Assembly: GCA_963693305.1 (NCBI GenBank)
Contig: OY855904.1
Span: 44,748,315-44,812,314 of the forward strand
Reading direction: 5' to 3'
Origin: Meandrina meandrites
Lineage: Eukaryota; Cnidaria; Anthozoa; Scleractinia; Meandrinidae
Length of the DNA stretch: 64,000 nucleotides
Shown: in pieces, positions 1-13,090 of the stretch
Layout of the letters: every line of letters begins with the position of its first letter
Position numbering within the stretch: the first letter of the stretch is position 1
Position numbers and translations under genes: made by a program
Notes under the pieces: generated by a model
The model's input: only the letters and a program-made list of their open reading frames with translations
Database searches by the model: none
What the model was told of the DNA's origin: nothing

Positions 1-2
1 TC

Positions 3-413
3 ACTAAGACCCCTATTGAGAGTAATGTTAAAACAAAAGAGAAAGATCCCAAGAAGGTCGCCGCAGGAAAGAAACTCGCCGAGTATAACCGAAGGGCTAA
101 GGAGGCGTTGAAAGAGAAGATGAGACGTGATGCTGAGAAGGCAACTGAACCTGAGGATAGAGAGACAGGAGAGTCACAGAATAGTAAGGATCTCACAGCA
201 GAGGGTTGGATTCCTGAGATCTCTTTCACAACCGCGATCTCCATTGTCGGTATCGGCTTGACCGCGATCAATCTGTTTATGAGTTACAGAAAAGACACAA
301 AGGTTGATCCTCCCTTAACGGAGCCACCCACTTACGATCGTCAGGTTGTACAACCTGCGATAGAAAGACCACAACAATCAAAGATTCCCATACCGAAGAT
401 GGGGATGCTATGA
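3..413 (+). CDS. Small adintovirus membrane protein, 5'-truncated by the window edge
   Basis: The frame is open from base 3 to the stop at 411-413 and its start lies outside the window. It matches the 144-residue protein at 35200-35634 nearly residue for residue: a Lys/Glu-rich N-terminal half, then one hydrophobic segment around FTTAISIVGIGLTAINL, then a Pro-rich tail ending in IPKMGML. The function is unknown. A single membrane segment after a charged domain suggests a virion or membrane-associated protein. It is followed directly by the fibre-like gene, the same order as in the complete element, so this is a fragment of a second related element. Confidence 0.7.
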   Translation, partial: TKTPIESNVKTKEKDPKKVAAGKKLAEYNRRAKEALKEKMRRDAEKATEPEDRETGESQNSKDLTAEGWIPEISFTTAISIVGIGLTAINLFMSYRKDTKVDPPLTEPPTYDRQVVQPAIERPQQSKIPIPKMGML

Positions 414-470
414 ACTTCGTTCAGAGCCACCTCCTACGTCTTTATTTAAAGATCTTCTCTCTTAAGATAA

Positions 471-1763
471 ATGTCGAAAGAGAAGATCTTCAAGACTATA
501 TATGACGCCTCCGTTCTGATAGGTATCTCCTCAGGGTTCGGTTACTTTATCAATATGGATGACCCCTCAACAAGCATTACAGACTACCTTAAATGGGTAG
601 CCATCCTCTCCGGTAGTATTTACTTGAAAGATTATATGCAGAGAGAAGAGATACTGAAGAGGATCGATTCCCTTAATTCGAAGAAGGATACCTCGAGTAA
701 GAACCTTAACTCAAAAAAAGACGATAAAATCAAAGAGAATTATAAACCTCGCCAATCCCGTCGGTGACAAAGATGCTGTAAACAAAGAGTACTCGGATTT
801 AAAGGTGAGTAAAGCGGGAGATAAGATGGCAGGCGTTCTCGACATGAGCGGAAACGAGATAAAGAATCTTAAAGAGGCATCCTCGTCAGATGCCACATTC
901 GCTGCGAACGTTAATTACGTTAACAAAACCATCAGCGATAGCAACGCCACTATACAGACCCAATATCGAGATCACGTCTCTGAGAGATTTGATTACGCCG
1001 TCGACAAAGAGATGGAGAACGATTTCAAATACGCTTTGGAGGGAAACCGTGGGAATGAGTTTGTTGATGAACTAAACATTAAAGGAATGGGAGTGATTAC
1101 GAGTAAAGATTTCCACCCCATCAACAAAAAGACGGTTCATTTCGATCTCGAATTTAAAAAAGATCATTTCAAGAGTAGTTTCGCTGTCAACCTCCGTTAC
1201 GCTCCTAAATCTTATAAGTACACGGTCGTGTGCGAAATGTTTTGGGACGACAGTGTAACGAGTTCTATCGAATTGGCCACGCTGAGAGCCTCCTCTTTAA
1301 ACACTTCCGAGGTCATATTTGCACAGCAATCGAACGTTTTTGAGAACCACGTGAGAACTTTGGTAAGAACCCAAAGAATTTTCAGTTGGAATCCTGATAA
1401 ATTGGTCTTTGACATTGTGATAAAGTACAGATCGGGGGTCGCTTACCCCCAAAAATTACCCGTCTACATCGTGTTTTACGGAAGTAAAGGGTTCTTTAAC
1501 AACATTCCCACATCTGTTTGGAACTCTTGGAGAGTGTTTGACCAAGGAGACGTTTCGATGCAGAAGGATTTAATACTCTATCAAGACCCTGCTGTCGACA
1601 AAGGAGCGGCGACAAAAAAATACGTCGACGATAACATTAAGTTGCAGATGAGAAAAATCTTTTATAAAGGTTATCTCTTACATAACAATGAAAACGTAGT
1701 CAAATTTTATGCAAACGGAACGAGTGATCATACAAAGTATGTTAGACAGAGCGATCCCGATGA
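471..1763 (+). pseudogene. Fibre-like protein of an adintovirus fragment, frameshifted and 3'-truncated
   Basis: The first 80 or so codons match the fibre-like protein at 35700-36674, including DASVLIGISSGFGYF and YLKDYMQREEILKRID. The frame then shifts at or near the A7 run at about 715-721; the second frame is read from about 740 onward. The shifted frame resumes phage-tail-like linkers (NLANPVGDKDAVNK, then VNYVNKT). It contains about 190 residues with no counterpart in the other copy, then rejoins the shared C-terminal module (FYKGYLLHNN, YVRQSDP). The match stops at about 1763, where BEL/Pao sequence begins. It is inferred to be a surface fibre with an exchangeable middle domain. It is broken here by the frameshift and by loss of the 3' end. 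Confidence 0.7.
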
Positions 1764-2905
1764 TTCTACCCAAGCGTCATCCTGTGAGCCAGTTGGTTGT
1801 TCGTCACTACCATGAGTCTGCTGCCCATAGTGGAAGAGAACAGACTTTGTGCGAAGTGCGCAGGATGTTCTGGATTATTGATGGAAGATGTCTAGTGAAG
1901 AATACTATTAGAAACTGCATAAAGTGCCGACGAATGAACGCTAAACCTATGGAGCAGTTTATGGGGTCCCTACCAAAAGCAAGGCTAGAGGCGTACCAGC
2001 CTCCATTCACATTTACTGCTGTTGATCTGTTTGGGCCACTAACGGTAAAGTGGGGCCGCGGAACTGCGAAAAGATGGGGATGCTTGTTTACTTGCCTTAC
2101 GACTCGTGCCGTCTATCTTGAAGTAACGCCATCACTTGAAGCGGACGACTTCATTATGGTTCTCCGCCAGTTCATAAGTAGAAGGGGACCGCACAAAGAA
2201 ATTTGGTCTGACAGAGGGACTAACTTTGTAGGAGCCAACAGGGAGTTAAAAGAGGCCATTGCGGGTTGGAATGAAGAGAAAATAGAACGGCATTTACAGC
2301 AGAAGGGGATTAAGTGGGTCTTCCAGCCACCTGCCGCTCCCCATATGTCGGGAGTATGGGAACGTCTTGTACAGATTACGAAGAAGCACTTGAAGAGTGC
2401 AGTAGGAGATGCACTTCTTACTGATGTTGAACTGAGGACACTGTTAGCTGAAGTGGAGTCTATAGTCAATAATCGTCCCATCACCGCTGTTTCAGACGAT
2501 CCTGATGATTGTTCAGCCCTGACGCCTAACCATTTCCTTTTGCAGAGAGCTACTCAACTCCCACCTGGAGTATTTGTGAACGAGGATCAGTTTTCCAGAA
2601 AGCGATGGAGAAAAGTGCAGTTTCTTGCAGATCACTACTGGAAGAGGTGGATACGAGAGTATGTGCCAGCCCTTCAGAGTAGGCCGAAATGGTTCAAGTC
2701 CAAGAGAAATGTGCGTATTGGTGACCTAGTGCTCCTAGCAGAGGATAAATTGGTGCGCAACCGATGGCCAATGGGGCGTGTGGTGGAAGTGTTTACCGGA
2801 GAGGATGGAGGAGTACGGTCTGCTGAAGTCAAGACCGCAGGCGGTGTGTTTCACCGCCCTGTTGTCAAAATATGTCTACTAGAGGAAGTTGCTGATGATA
2901 AGTGA
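1764..2905 (+). pseudogene. BEL/Pao retrotransposon Pol: integrase and C-terminal domain, 5'-truncated
   Basis: This is the C-terminal part of a BEL/Pao Pol polyprotein. In order it shows an H2C2 zinc-binding domain (HYHESAAHSG, then NCIKCRRM), an rve integrase core with Asp in AVDLFGP, Asp in WSDRGTNF and Glu in GVWERLVQ, and the C-terminal domain typical of BEL/Pao elements (KWFKSKRNVRIGDLVLL). Gag, protease, reverse transcriptase and RNase H are absent. The frame starts abruptly inside the adintovirus fibre gene, so the ATG of the longest open frame at 1709 belongs to the host fragment and is not a real start. The open frame ends normally at 2903-2905. This is a 5'-truncated copy that cannot move by itself. 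Confidence 0.8.
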
Positions 2906-3004
2906 ACACTGAACTGTCGACTAATGATAAGAGACAAGATTTGTTGAGTTAAAGACACTTCGTTAAGTTTATACAAACGAACTGCGTAGTTTATACAGCC
3001 CGTT

Positions 3005-3328
3005 TGTGGGGCCGCTATGTCGTGTCTTTTCCCGCGAAAAACATTATTATGTTAATTTATTTCGTTTCTATATCACGTGATTTTGAGCTTTGTCAGATTG
3101 TGAGTTTGCCACGAAATTTTAAGCTCTTTCTCGCTTCTTTGCATTTACGGATTTTCTTATTATGTTGATGTACTTCTGTTGCGGTGCACAGATGTCTTCG
3201 TATATGGCTGTTGTATTCCGCTGGTGCAGCGCTGAATGGGCCAAGTAAAATCTGAGTTAAGAAGAGCTGGAAATTCGTGTCTTCTTGTTGTTCATGTGTT
3301 CGATCCCTCGAGCGATTTCAACCACAAC
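3005..3328 (+). repeat. Possible 3' LTR of the BEL/Pao remnant
   Basis: About 100 bases after the Pol stop the sequence begins TGTGGGGCCGC, in the position and with the TG start expected of an LTR. A CA end could lie near 3328. No second copy is present in the window to set the borders, so the limits are tentative. Confidence 0.25.
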
Positions 3329-3405
3329 TGGTAAAGTGTCAGTAATTAGAGAAACCAGCTGCTGCCTCAGCTTCAAGGCGTTGGCACAAAGGGAATTCCA
3401 ATACA

Positions 3406-4265
3406 ATGGAACAATGGCAAAGAAACAACACCTTAGATGCTAGTCCTGGTCTTACCTGGCCCATTCTATTTGGAGAAAATCACTTGCACTCTGCACAGGC
3501 CCTGGTGGATGACGCCACCACTAGCATCCACTTTCGACATCCCGGCACGTCCTTCAAAACCACCTGTTCCCTAGAGAATCCTCAACCAAAAGAGACCCAT
3601 ATTGGAAGCAACACTCATACTGGTTTCACCTGTTTACTATCATTTGATTTTCCACCCGGACCTTCTTCGCAATCTTCTCATGCCAGTAAGATTTGAAGCA
3701 CACAACTCAAGAGATTTCAATGTGCCTGATGGAAGCCGCATTTTTGTTCGACTTCCTCCCCGAAGTTCAAGTGCAAAAGGAACAGCTAGCCGCTTTATGA
3801 GAAAATATGGTGGGCCTCTTCTTGTTGCTTATCATGTTCACGGTCGTCAAGATTTACTACAGTTACGACACTTAACAACAGCCAAAGAACAGAGCAGTGA
3901 GCTTTGAAAGAATGTTGTGATTCACGATGGTGATCCTACTACAGACATCCGCCCTGATACTGAGCAAGAACAACCCAAATTCTACACTGTCATTGCAAGA
4001 ACGTAATTTAGTTCAGCCTCCATCTAATGTACTAAGTCCAGATTTAAAAACCGTCGATCTTTCATTTGGTCCTCATCTTAGCACATTGCCAATGCCTCAC
4101 TGCTACGCTTTTGAAACTCGTAAAGTAGTTGACCAAAGTTTACCAGATGTCCGAGACATTGTAAAAATTAAAGGACTTGTTGCTAAATGCACTGAATGGT
4201 GGACCACACGGGAGTACTTACCTCTAACAAGGGTTGCAGTCATGAGTAAACTTTTTTTGGTTTGA
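3406..4265 (+). pseudogene. Decayed retroelement-like coding remnant
   Basis: Three short open frames in different frames follow one another. The first contains GLTWPILFGENHLH and the second contains FMRKYGGPLLVAYH followed by a Leu-rich end, which resembles the C-terminal segment of LTR-element integrases. The third (3927-4265) continues with no recognisable motif. The arrangement suggests one frameshifted ORF of an unidentified retroelement. No catalytic motif is visible, so the family assignment is weak. Confidence 0.25.
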
Positions 4266-5384
4266 AATTGCTACTTGGAACATTTTACTTCTATTGTTCT
4301 AGTTTAACCCAAGAAGGAATGGACTGTAGTGGGACAATTACGCAACACTGCGACAATTTCGTCACGTAGCATTTATTCAGGTAACCGATTAAAACCGGTC
4401 GAAAAGAGCACATGCTGTTGGTGGTCGTCGTAGCCACGTTGTTTACTCCTTCACTGCCGTTCTTTTAAATGTTCAATCCCACTCTCGTTCCTTGACCAAC
4501 GACACTGTCCCTCTACATACTGCGGAGCGGAAGGGAGGGGGGTGGGGATTAAATATACTGCTGGTAACACAGAATCTCGTTGCAGCGTGTTCGAAGGCTA
4601 AAACCAATGCGTGTCTTTTTTTTTCGAGCGCGATCACCAAGGTGCAAACTCCAGCCGATTACTTCCTCAGCAGAGACTGTCGATGTAGACGTATCCGTTT
4701 CGATATTGCTTCCACTTAAAGCACAACCGATTCAACGGTACCTTCGATCGAGAAAGCCATCGATCGGCAAGATTTGCCCACTCATCCCAGAGGCCGGTGC
4801 TTCTGGATCAATTCATTCCCAGTACATCCATCCATTCCCAGTGCGATTCCCTGCTTCATTTTTTATTACGTCTGTTTCGCTAGCGCTGCCATATAACGGA
4901 AGAAAGAATAGGCGTATGAGTTGAGGGGTAAATCACCCAAACTTTAAATTTCTCATTGGATTAGGTTATAAAATAACGTTAACAGGATTGTAACAGGTTT
5001 CAACAAACATCAACACATTATTCTCTCATACTTTTTATTTATTATTTGTTCAAATGATCGTATATTTGTAATGGCCTGTAAAACTTCATATACCAAACAA
5101 GGGCGAGATATAACAACGCCTCGTCCAAACAAACCCTGGGTATATGGGGAAACATGTCCCAATTCTCCGAAATCAATAACATCATCTATAAGTAGCCGCA
5201 GCCTTGGGTCTTTTCTTCTTAATACCTGGAATGCAATTATGCTCTTTTTCTGCTTTCAATTCGAATATAATAATAATAAATTAATTACTTTATTTAGGTG
5301 AGGATGTTTTCTAGAACTGCTGTAATAAGTGAGGAGATGGTAAATAAACAAAGAAATAGTGTAAATATAACCGACACGTGTTAA
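4266..5384. other. No gene recognised
   Basis: The open frames here are short, overlap in several frames and show no family resemblance. The stretch near 4530-4545 is purine-rich. Nothing else stands out. Confidence 0.5.
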
Positions 5385-5512
5385 AAAATCCCAAGTCACA
5401 GGAGTTGAGTTCGGGACCACCAAATACAAATTCATTTAGGGACAGGGCGGACGACTTGAGCCCCGAAAATCCAGCACTCTAACCACTAGGCCACGCTGTT
5501 GCTTTCTTTCTC
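5385..5512 (-). repeat. tRNA-derived SINE fragment
   Basis: Read on the minus strand it starts GCGTGGCCTAGTGGTTAGAG, a tRNA-type A box (TGGCCTAGTGG). A degenerate B box follows about 35 bases later (GGCTCAAGTCG). The layout matches the SINE heads at 14800, 49977 and 51594. Confidence 0.6.
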
Positions 5513-6620
5513 GTGTTGCTGATCTTCAATATGAAGCTGGAGGCCAAGTCATGTAATTTGCAATTCAACGAACGTTAATGCAAAAGAAATGCTTGGTCAA
5601 TCAACTTATGTATGCGGTCTTTGGTGGATACGGAAACATTATGTATTTGGTACAAGTTGGGATCCAAACGGGCGCCGAGCATAACATGTTTCTCCGTTAC
5701 CTTTCAGCCCAATTGTCCTACTATTCAGTTTGTTTTTTCCTACCTCCAATCGCATTAGCTGATAGGTCGTCAATAAATCAAAACACGGCTTTTCCTCTTA
5801 GAATTGTAAAATATGGTGTAAACGATCTATAGCGGTCTTAGAGTCCAGAGCGTAGAAAACCTTTTAAAGACAGGTAATAAAAAGGTTATAAAATGGTGAA
5901 TAACATTTTGTAAAAGGAAGAGTGAATAACATGTTTCTTGTCACTTCGTCACAGCCATGAAAAACGCATACATAGAATAACTTGTCAAACGACAGTTCCT
6001 ATGTCCAACAACTCTCTGGCCTACTTATCAGAATCGCTTCATTCCGCTATAACAGTCACTGTGAAAACTTGCTCAACATTGTCTGTTAGCCTCAAGAATT
6101 CGCAAAAAGAAAAACAAAAAGGTAAAATTCCGTGAGATGTAAAAGAAATAAATAAACAAAAAGGAAGTACGGACCCTTCCTTTTAGTATAGTATACGATT
6201 ACTTTGTGTAACTTATAATAGATTGACAATTAAAACTTGTCTAATCGATTTGTAAGTTGTTTTCGTTACATCCGTTTCGATTATCTACTGTCGATTCCTT
6301 GCTTTACTCGGCAATGACTTCACCTAGCATCACAGGCGGAATGGCAGACCGTAGTAAACTTCTTCTGGATTCCTGGAAAAGTTATCTTGTATCGGTACAC
6401 TCATCGCATATCTTACCCGGCTTGGACGTCTTAAAAAGAACAGCCACCCCTCAATTCATGTCGATTTCTTTGTGTTCCTCTTGCGGGCGTGGCTTATGGG
6501 GCAAGCCCTGTCCGAAAAAAAAGGCGCAAAGCTGTGTTTTACAGAGGTGAAATGGAAAAATATGTTTTATTTACAATTAACATACGTAGTTAGAATTATT
6601 TATATCGGTAGAAAACTACC
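5513..6620. other. No gene recognised
   Basis: AT-rich sequence with only short open frames and no motif resemblance on either strand. Confidence 0.5.
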
Positions 6621-6637
6621 CGCTAATCTCTCGATCT

Positions 6638-6705
6638 GTCTATCCGTCTATCCATCTACATGTCTGTCTATCAGTCTATCTCTCTCTCTCTCTATCTACC
6701 AATCT
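6638..6705 (+). repeat. Degenerate (TCTA/TCTG)n microsatellite
   Basis: Runs of TCTATCCGTCTATC-type units pass into a short CT run. The units are interrupted, so this is an old microsatellite. Confidence 0.7.
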
Positions 6706-6898
6706 AACAATTGGTCAATCAACGAGGCCTAAGAATCATTTTGAGGGTAATGTTAAATACAAATGTTCCTACTTACAAGTGGTCAGGGATAGCAAATACA
6801 CACTTGCTTTATAAATCCTTTTGAGAGTATTCATTCGCTCATTGTATTATATCAACAACTTGTCAAGGATTTTGGACAGTGGCATGTTCTCATCAAGT

Positions 6899-7098
6899 GA
6901 ATTGAATTCTTCCTTTGTCGAATTCATGCAATATCTTCTTCTGATCTCCTTGGAAGGGGCTATTTCCTTCGACAACTTTTGATAAGCAGCTTTCCCGTTG
7001 CAGGTACCTCCATCTGTGTCATATTCTTTACAAACTCGCCAACGCCAGTAATGGAGACGCCATTGCTTTTGGTAACCAGGCCCGCGAATGGGCACGCA
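6899..7098 (-). pseudogene. Decayed exon of a cysteine-motif protein family
   Basis: One minus-strand frame reads CPFAGLVT, then VGEFVKNMTQ, then GKAAYQKLSKEI. This follows the order CPF, TVGEFVEKMTQ, GKAAYEKF seen in the exon at 11275-11535. It lacks the second CPF box and nearby frames are broken. The family is not one I recognise. It probably represents a degraded paralogous exon of the same minus-strand gene or gene cluster. Confidence 0.4.
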
Positions 7099-7306
7099 TT
7101 TCCGTAAAAAAAGACGAAGGGCATCAGAACATAATGCTTTGGAAGGTTACGCCCGTTAGAAGCATACTTTCTTTAAACTAAGGGAAAACAAACAATGATA
7201 TTCAGCTCCTTATCTACTCACACATATTCCTGAAGCTGAAGTTGATGGCTGTTTGTAATAGGGACAGTTTCATTTTGGTAGATGTTATATGGCTGTTTAA
7301 CCATTT

Positions 7307-7439
<133 letters not shown>

Positions 7440-7521
7440 TGAATAAAGAAGTGAAACCCATCCCGTAAATACAACATGTAAGGTAATTGAGTGAAAAGAA
7501 GAAAGAATTGCCCTGAGCGGG

Positions 7522-7664
<143 letters not shown>

Positions 7665-7719
7665 ATTCTAACACTGAGCTCTTTAACGAAGAAACGTAGA
7701 CGAGTGATTGGCAAAACTT

Positions 7720-10680
7720 GAATCGGTTAATTTGTTGGAAATGGTAACAATATGTACTATAGGGAATGAAGTACGTATACGGAGACTCTAAAGTTTCTCC
7801 TTGACTGTAACAATTCCAGATTTCAGGAACCCTTCCTTTTGCCTTTTACTGAAATTATTTGTCAGTGGATTCCCATAAACAGGTGTATAAGGAATTTAAA
7901 GACTTAGAAAGGTGTTGAGCTCATCATAGATTTCACGTTGCTTTTGGTCTCTGCGAAGAGCAAGTCTTTCATCAACCATTAGCTACGCTTTCGCTGAATG
8001 TAAAGCGTGCACTGCTTCATGGGTACACTATGTAATGCAAAATAATTGCCAAGATTAAGATTTGACCTCTGTCTCTCATGAATTCACTTATTGTTGTACG
8101 GATAAGGTTTTTCGGATTGGCTCTTGAACTAACCCTTACTTTATGAGCCTTTCTTACCTCGTGCACATCTCGTAGGCAAAGAATGGACGTGGCAAGTATC
8201 CGGAGCTTATGTAACCTATTGACAATAACGCAACGCGTCTGCCCAATTAGCGCAACCAGCGCTATTTTCTCGCACACCTGAGCTGTTCTAGATCTGCTCT
8301 TCTTTCTGCCTTTATCCTTCAGTTTCTTAAACAAGACATTATTCTTTTACACCGTTAAGCTTGAAACGTGGAATTCCTCAGTTAAGTATAACATGGTAAT
8401 AAATGAATAAAAATTATATATTTAAATGTATAAAAACTATCGTAAGTAACCTTTTTATTTTGTAATAGAGTACGTATGATTCTAATCACGTTAATACCAT
8501 GTGCAAAAGTAGGTCTAGATATAAGCTCTTGACGTCATTTTCTTTCTAGATACACTATTTTCAAGTAGCACAAAATTAGGAGTACAAAACAAATATATAT
8601 AGATATATAAACGGAAAACAATTGTGCGGAACATATCCTGACTATAAAGGAAAGGAGGCGGGTAATCAAAACAAAACAAAAATTACAACAGAAATATAAA
8701 GTAAAACAAATGTACTTTATCAGCATTATGTGGTATATTAAGATTTCGTCTATTGCTATGTGTTTCTTTATACGTCTATGCCACGTTGAGGAGGCATTTC
8801 AACATTATTTGGGCTACGATTAATTTCTTGGATTCAGCATTACGGATGAAAGGTTGCACATATCATTGCAAAGAAAACGCAACCTCTTCTGCTCGTCTTG
8901 TTTACAGCACGAACGTCAGTGAAAGAAAGGTCCGTCACAAGCAGCAGGTGTCTCGTATCCTATTCATCTTCTCGGCGAATTTAGTAACCTAATTGCAATT
9001 TCCGCAAAATTGGAGGCCGCCTTTGAACGCCTGTCACTGGCTGTAAATGAGTTTTTTGTCTATTTCCACTTGCAAGAAAATATGAATACTTGAAAATAAT
9101 ATTGTCAACAGGAAAAGACATTCCAATTATCATCACTATTCTCAATAAATGAAATATGAAGACGTGTATATCCTTTTTTATCGCTTGTTGTCCTTTAAAC
9201 CGTGCCGATCGGCAAATGAAGCATTACATGCAAATCGATGGTTTATTATCAGTGCTGAAGTTGAAAGCCATCTTTGAATGCCTCACGTTTGCTTGCAACG
9301 TTGATGTTCTTGCCCAAAAAAACATTATATCTGCAAGAAACCCTCAAAAAGTCGGCACTTAACATGTTGTCGATCCTTCTAGGTGACAACCATTGGAGAT
9401 TTCTACGGCAAAAAAGACACGCTCTTCAAATCGTGTTGGTGCCGTGGTGGTCTAATATACAGCACGTTCGTCTCCATATCGGGAAATCTGGGTTTGAGTG
9501 CTGTCCTGCTGTCTTATTATGAATCTTTCCCTTTTCTTGCTTGTATTCACCTTTCACGCATCTGACCTATCCGGACATACACTTCCCTATTTAATCTAGA
9601 CGTCTCGGAAGGAACAGGTAATCTTAAGGTGGAGCGCTTAACAGCAAGGTCTTGGTAATTAACTGGCAGCTTGGCAAATGAGTAAACCTTGTCTGCACAA
9701 AAAAGGACAATCGCTTTTTAGCGAGGGTAAAAAATATGGGGCTTAAAATGAAAGATCAATTAGAAGAAATATTAAGGCTATTTAATTTTCCCTATCTATC
9801 CATCTATCGGTCTATCTCTATATCAATCTATCCGTCTGTCTTTCTTTCTATTCGTCTGTCTTCCCGACTACCCGCCTATCCGTCCATTCATCTATCTGCC
9901 TATAAAAATCCATCTATCTGATAATAAAAATGACATAAAATCAAGTACGCATTGGGTATAAGTATCATTTTCGTTTTGACTGCTACCAGTCTGAGCCCAA
10001 GCCCGATAAAAATTGTCATATGCTATATATGTGTGGCTAAATTAAGCGGATATACAAAAACATATATTTTAATACCTTCCAACTTTACTTGAAATTCGGC
10101 ATAGCTCTAGTTCTATCGTCTGGTATATTTGTTTTCCAGATCAACATTGCAGCAGACATTATGGGCTCGTATTGAATTTGGGACTACCATGGATTAGTAC
10201 TGTGTTGAAGTCAGCGTACAATGTAGATGTCATGCTCCCTTTGGTGAATACTGTGAGACAAGCCATTCCTTGGCCATGGTTTAGCTAAAGGCTTTATCTC
10301 AGTGTAAAACATTGGTTCAACGGCTTACAATATGAATTATATAGAGATAGTAATTGCCTTGGTTTGGGTTAGTTCTCGGTCTGTCGTAAAATTACTTGGT
10401 GCCATACGATAACGTTTATTTGGTTGAATTCTAAAATGAATCTGTAACATACAGCGAGGACACATGTGATTCAGGGAAGCCGTCGCGTCAGCACAGCACG
10501 TCAGAAAGACCTGGCACGCCTACCTAACTGACCGGTTACATATGTGAAATCCCCCTTTTCTAAACGAAACTAACGACAAGAAGTCCTCCTAGCTGTATAA
10601 CTACAAAACATAATAACTGAAAGTATTTTTGAATTAATAAGATCATGCAAGTTCTATTGCAAAGCATCAGGCTTAATGTT
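7720..10680. other. Long gene-poor stretch
   Basis: No open frame here shows a recognisable domain. The longest minus-strand frame (8017-8334, about 105 codons) is Lys/Arg-rich with no family resemblance and is probably spurious. A degenerate (CTAT)n-type microsatellite lies at 9795-9915. Confidence 0.5.
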
Positions 10681-10683
10681 AAA

Positions 10684-10803
10684 AATAACGTGGATGTTCA
10701 TAGTCCTCCAGCCTCTTTGGCTTCTTGTGCCGCTTGACAGAGGTCCTCCGAATGCGCAGTTCAGGCATCATGCATACGGCTACTGATGCCTCAGGAGCTC
10801 CTG
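10684..10803 (-). CDS. Possible terminal exon, unknown protein
   Basis: The minus strand reads an open segment containing PGAPEASVAVCMMPELRI and then the basic KRHKKPKRLEDYEHP, ending at TAA. The composition (basic, then an acidic/aromatic end) looks protein-like rather than random. No start or splice acceptor is certain. It could be the end of a host gene or of a retroelement polyprotein. Confidence 0.25.
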
Positions 10804-11274
10804 GAGTGAGTATTTCAACACGGTAAAATCATCAGGACTTAAAATACATAATTCTATTTAAAATTACTTAATACCTACTTTACATAATACATAGAATACT
10901 GGGCAGTTGTGGATGATGCTGGCGACATTGGTTGGACCGGCTGAACTGTGTCTGACTAAAGGGATTGGCGTCAGAAGCTGCGAAGCGGGTGCTTCAGGCT
11001 TTTCCATGATGATGGCAGGGCAACAAATACGCCCCTGCTGAATCCGCACGGGGTCGCAAAATTGAAATGGGGAGAGGATTTTGGTACCACAGTCCTGGTA
11101 TTTCCTTTGTCTTTCTTGTCGGACAGAGACCTGCGTGCTTCTTGGGCAAGTTTAGAAAACAACAAGGTTTTTGGTGTGAACAGCTTGTCTTTTGACATTC
11201 GGCTCAACTCAATTGTTTACTTCATATCCATGTTTAGATACCACTTTTCGTGATCTGTAGTCCTCACTTGGGGA

Positions 11275-11535
11275 TTATTGGTTTTCCCTGAGCATCACGT
11301 GGCTGAAAGAGCAGACATGTGCTTTGAAAGGACAGACGCCCAACTTCTTCTTCTCGGCATTGGTGACGCGGAGAAGCGCTTTGAAAAATTTCTCATAAGC
11401 AGCTTTCCCTGTGCAGGTGTCACGCACCTGCGTCATCTTCTCCACGAACTCGCCAACGGTCGTGCAGTTCTTGAATGGGCAGCCTCCTTTGAAAGCCGGG
11501 CAAGAGAAAAGCGTAATATTTTTTCGGTGTTTGTT
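11275..11535 (-). CDS. Exon of small cysteine-motif protein family, copy 1
   Basis: The minus-strand frame gives LFSCPAFKGGCPFKNC, TVGEFVEKMTQVRDTC, GKAAYEKFFKALLRVTNAEK and LGVCPFKAHVCSF before a stop at 11275. The pattern is a CPF box, a short amphipathic TVGEF helix, a Cys, a GKAAY helix and a second CPF box, about 60 residues. An upstream splice acceptor is likely because no good ATG precedes the first cysteine. The cysteine spacing suggests a small disulfide-stabilised, perhaps secreted, domain. No function is inferred. Confidence 0.45.
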   Translation of the reverse strand, partial: NKHRKNITLFSCPAFKGGCPFKNCTTVGEFVEKMTQVRDTCTGKAAYEKFFKALLRVTNAEKKKLGVCPFKAHVCSFSHVMLRENQ

Positions 11536-11693
11536 AGGTAAACAATTGGAAAGATAACCTTTCGCCTTGTGCCACGGGTTTGGCAGCAAAGTTCTAGAGA
11601 TATTTAATGAAATATGTTAAAATGCTTGTATATCTTTTATAAACTTTGTCTTGTAGTGATATATTCATTTTGACGTCTTCTCTTATTTCTTTA

Positions 11694-11892
11694 CTAAATT
11701 TCCAACGCCGTTGGGCAAGCGAATCCAACAGCAGCTTCCTTCTCTTTGGCAGTGGTGTGAATGTCTCGGAGAAACTGTACGTACGCAGCAACACCCTTAC
11801 ATTGCTCGCGCATCTCGCCTAGCTTCTCTTCAAACTCTCCAACAGTTTGGCAAACCTTGTTGGCGAAGACAGGACATTGACGCTAGGTGACA
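11694..11892 (-). CDS. Exon of small cysteine-motif protein family, copy 2
   Basis: The minus strand reads CPVFANKVCQ, TVGEFEEKLGEMREQCKG, VAAYVQFLRDIHTTAKEKEA and FACPTALEI before a TAG stop. It repeats the layout of the exon 300 bases away: CP box, TVGEF helix, Cys-x-Gly, AAY helix, second CP box. Two different terminal exons in tandem suggest duplicated small genes or alternative last exons on the minus strand. Confidence 0.45.
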
Positions 11893-12829
11893 TCGAAAGA
11901 CCTGGATTCAATTTGATATCGCCGCTGATTATCAGTAATAAATATAGCAAAGAATTATCATGTCTCTTAGAGAGTTTCATGTTAAGAGAAGGGCATATTC
12001 GAACACGTCTGCAGTGGATGCGTGCAGTGCGGTATATAAATTCATGATAGCTGTACTGTAGTTCTTGTTTGCAGACTGGTTGTGTGAGCGTGTCCGTTTC
12101 CCTTGCGATCTTAAGATGACACGAAATAGACAAAAAAAGTGTGACAAGTCCGATAAATTTAAATGACATGCTGACACAAACCTTGTTCCTTGCTTGGAGT
12201 TGTTAGTCTCTTTGAAAGCTGATTGGTAAGCAGATCACAGGAGTCGCGATCGTGTCCGGAGACAGTGTAGTAAGTAAGTTAATTCAGTTAACTGGTCTCA
12301 CGAACAATGCTTCCCGTTGTTTCAAATTGGAGGATCACTGTAGCGATCGTGGATACTTGCAGAGTTTTGACATATAAGTAACATGTAAGTCCAAGAAACC
12401 AACTCCAACTTGGTACTTTGTGCTTTTTACTCGACGTTTCGGGCGTTGCGCCCTTTCTCAAGAGTACACAAGCTGACAAGATCGTTATTTGACTGGGAAC
12501 TGTTTGTTACGTGCCAGCGAAATAATTAAAATTTAAATTCAACGGTTATATTAGTGCGCGCTTAACATTATGCGCGCGCGTGCAAAAACCTTTTCGACAA
12601 TGTTACTTTTATAGAGGAAAACAAAGACAACTTATAAAACTTAAGTTAAAGTTAGAATGGTAATATAAAGTTGCTTATGTTTGTCCGTTGATCGAGGGCC
12701 TTAACTTTTGGATCCAGAAGTCCTCTCTGGCTCTTTTGATTATTTGGTTATTGCTACGGACACGCTCGGTGTTGGTTGGCAAGTATGTACAAGTCATCCT
12801 TAAGGAAGGAAAGATTACAACTGATTACG

Positions 12830-13089
<260 letters not shown>

Positions 13090-13090
13090 A

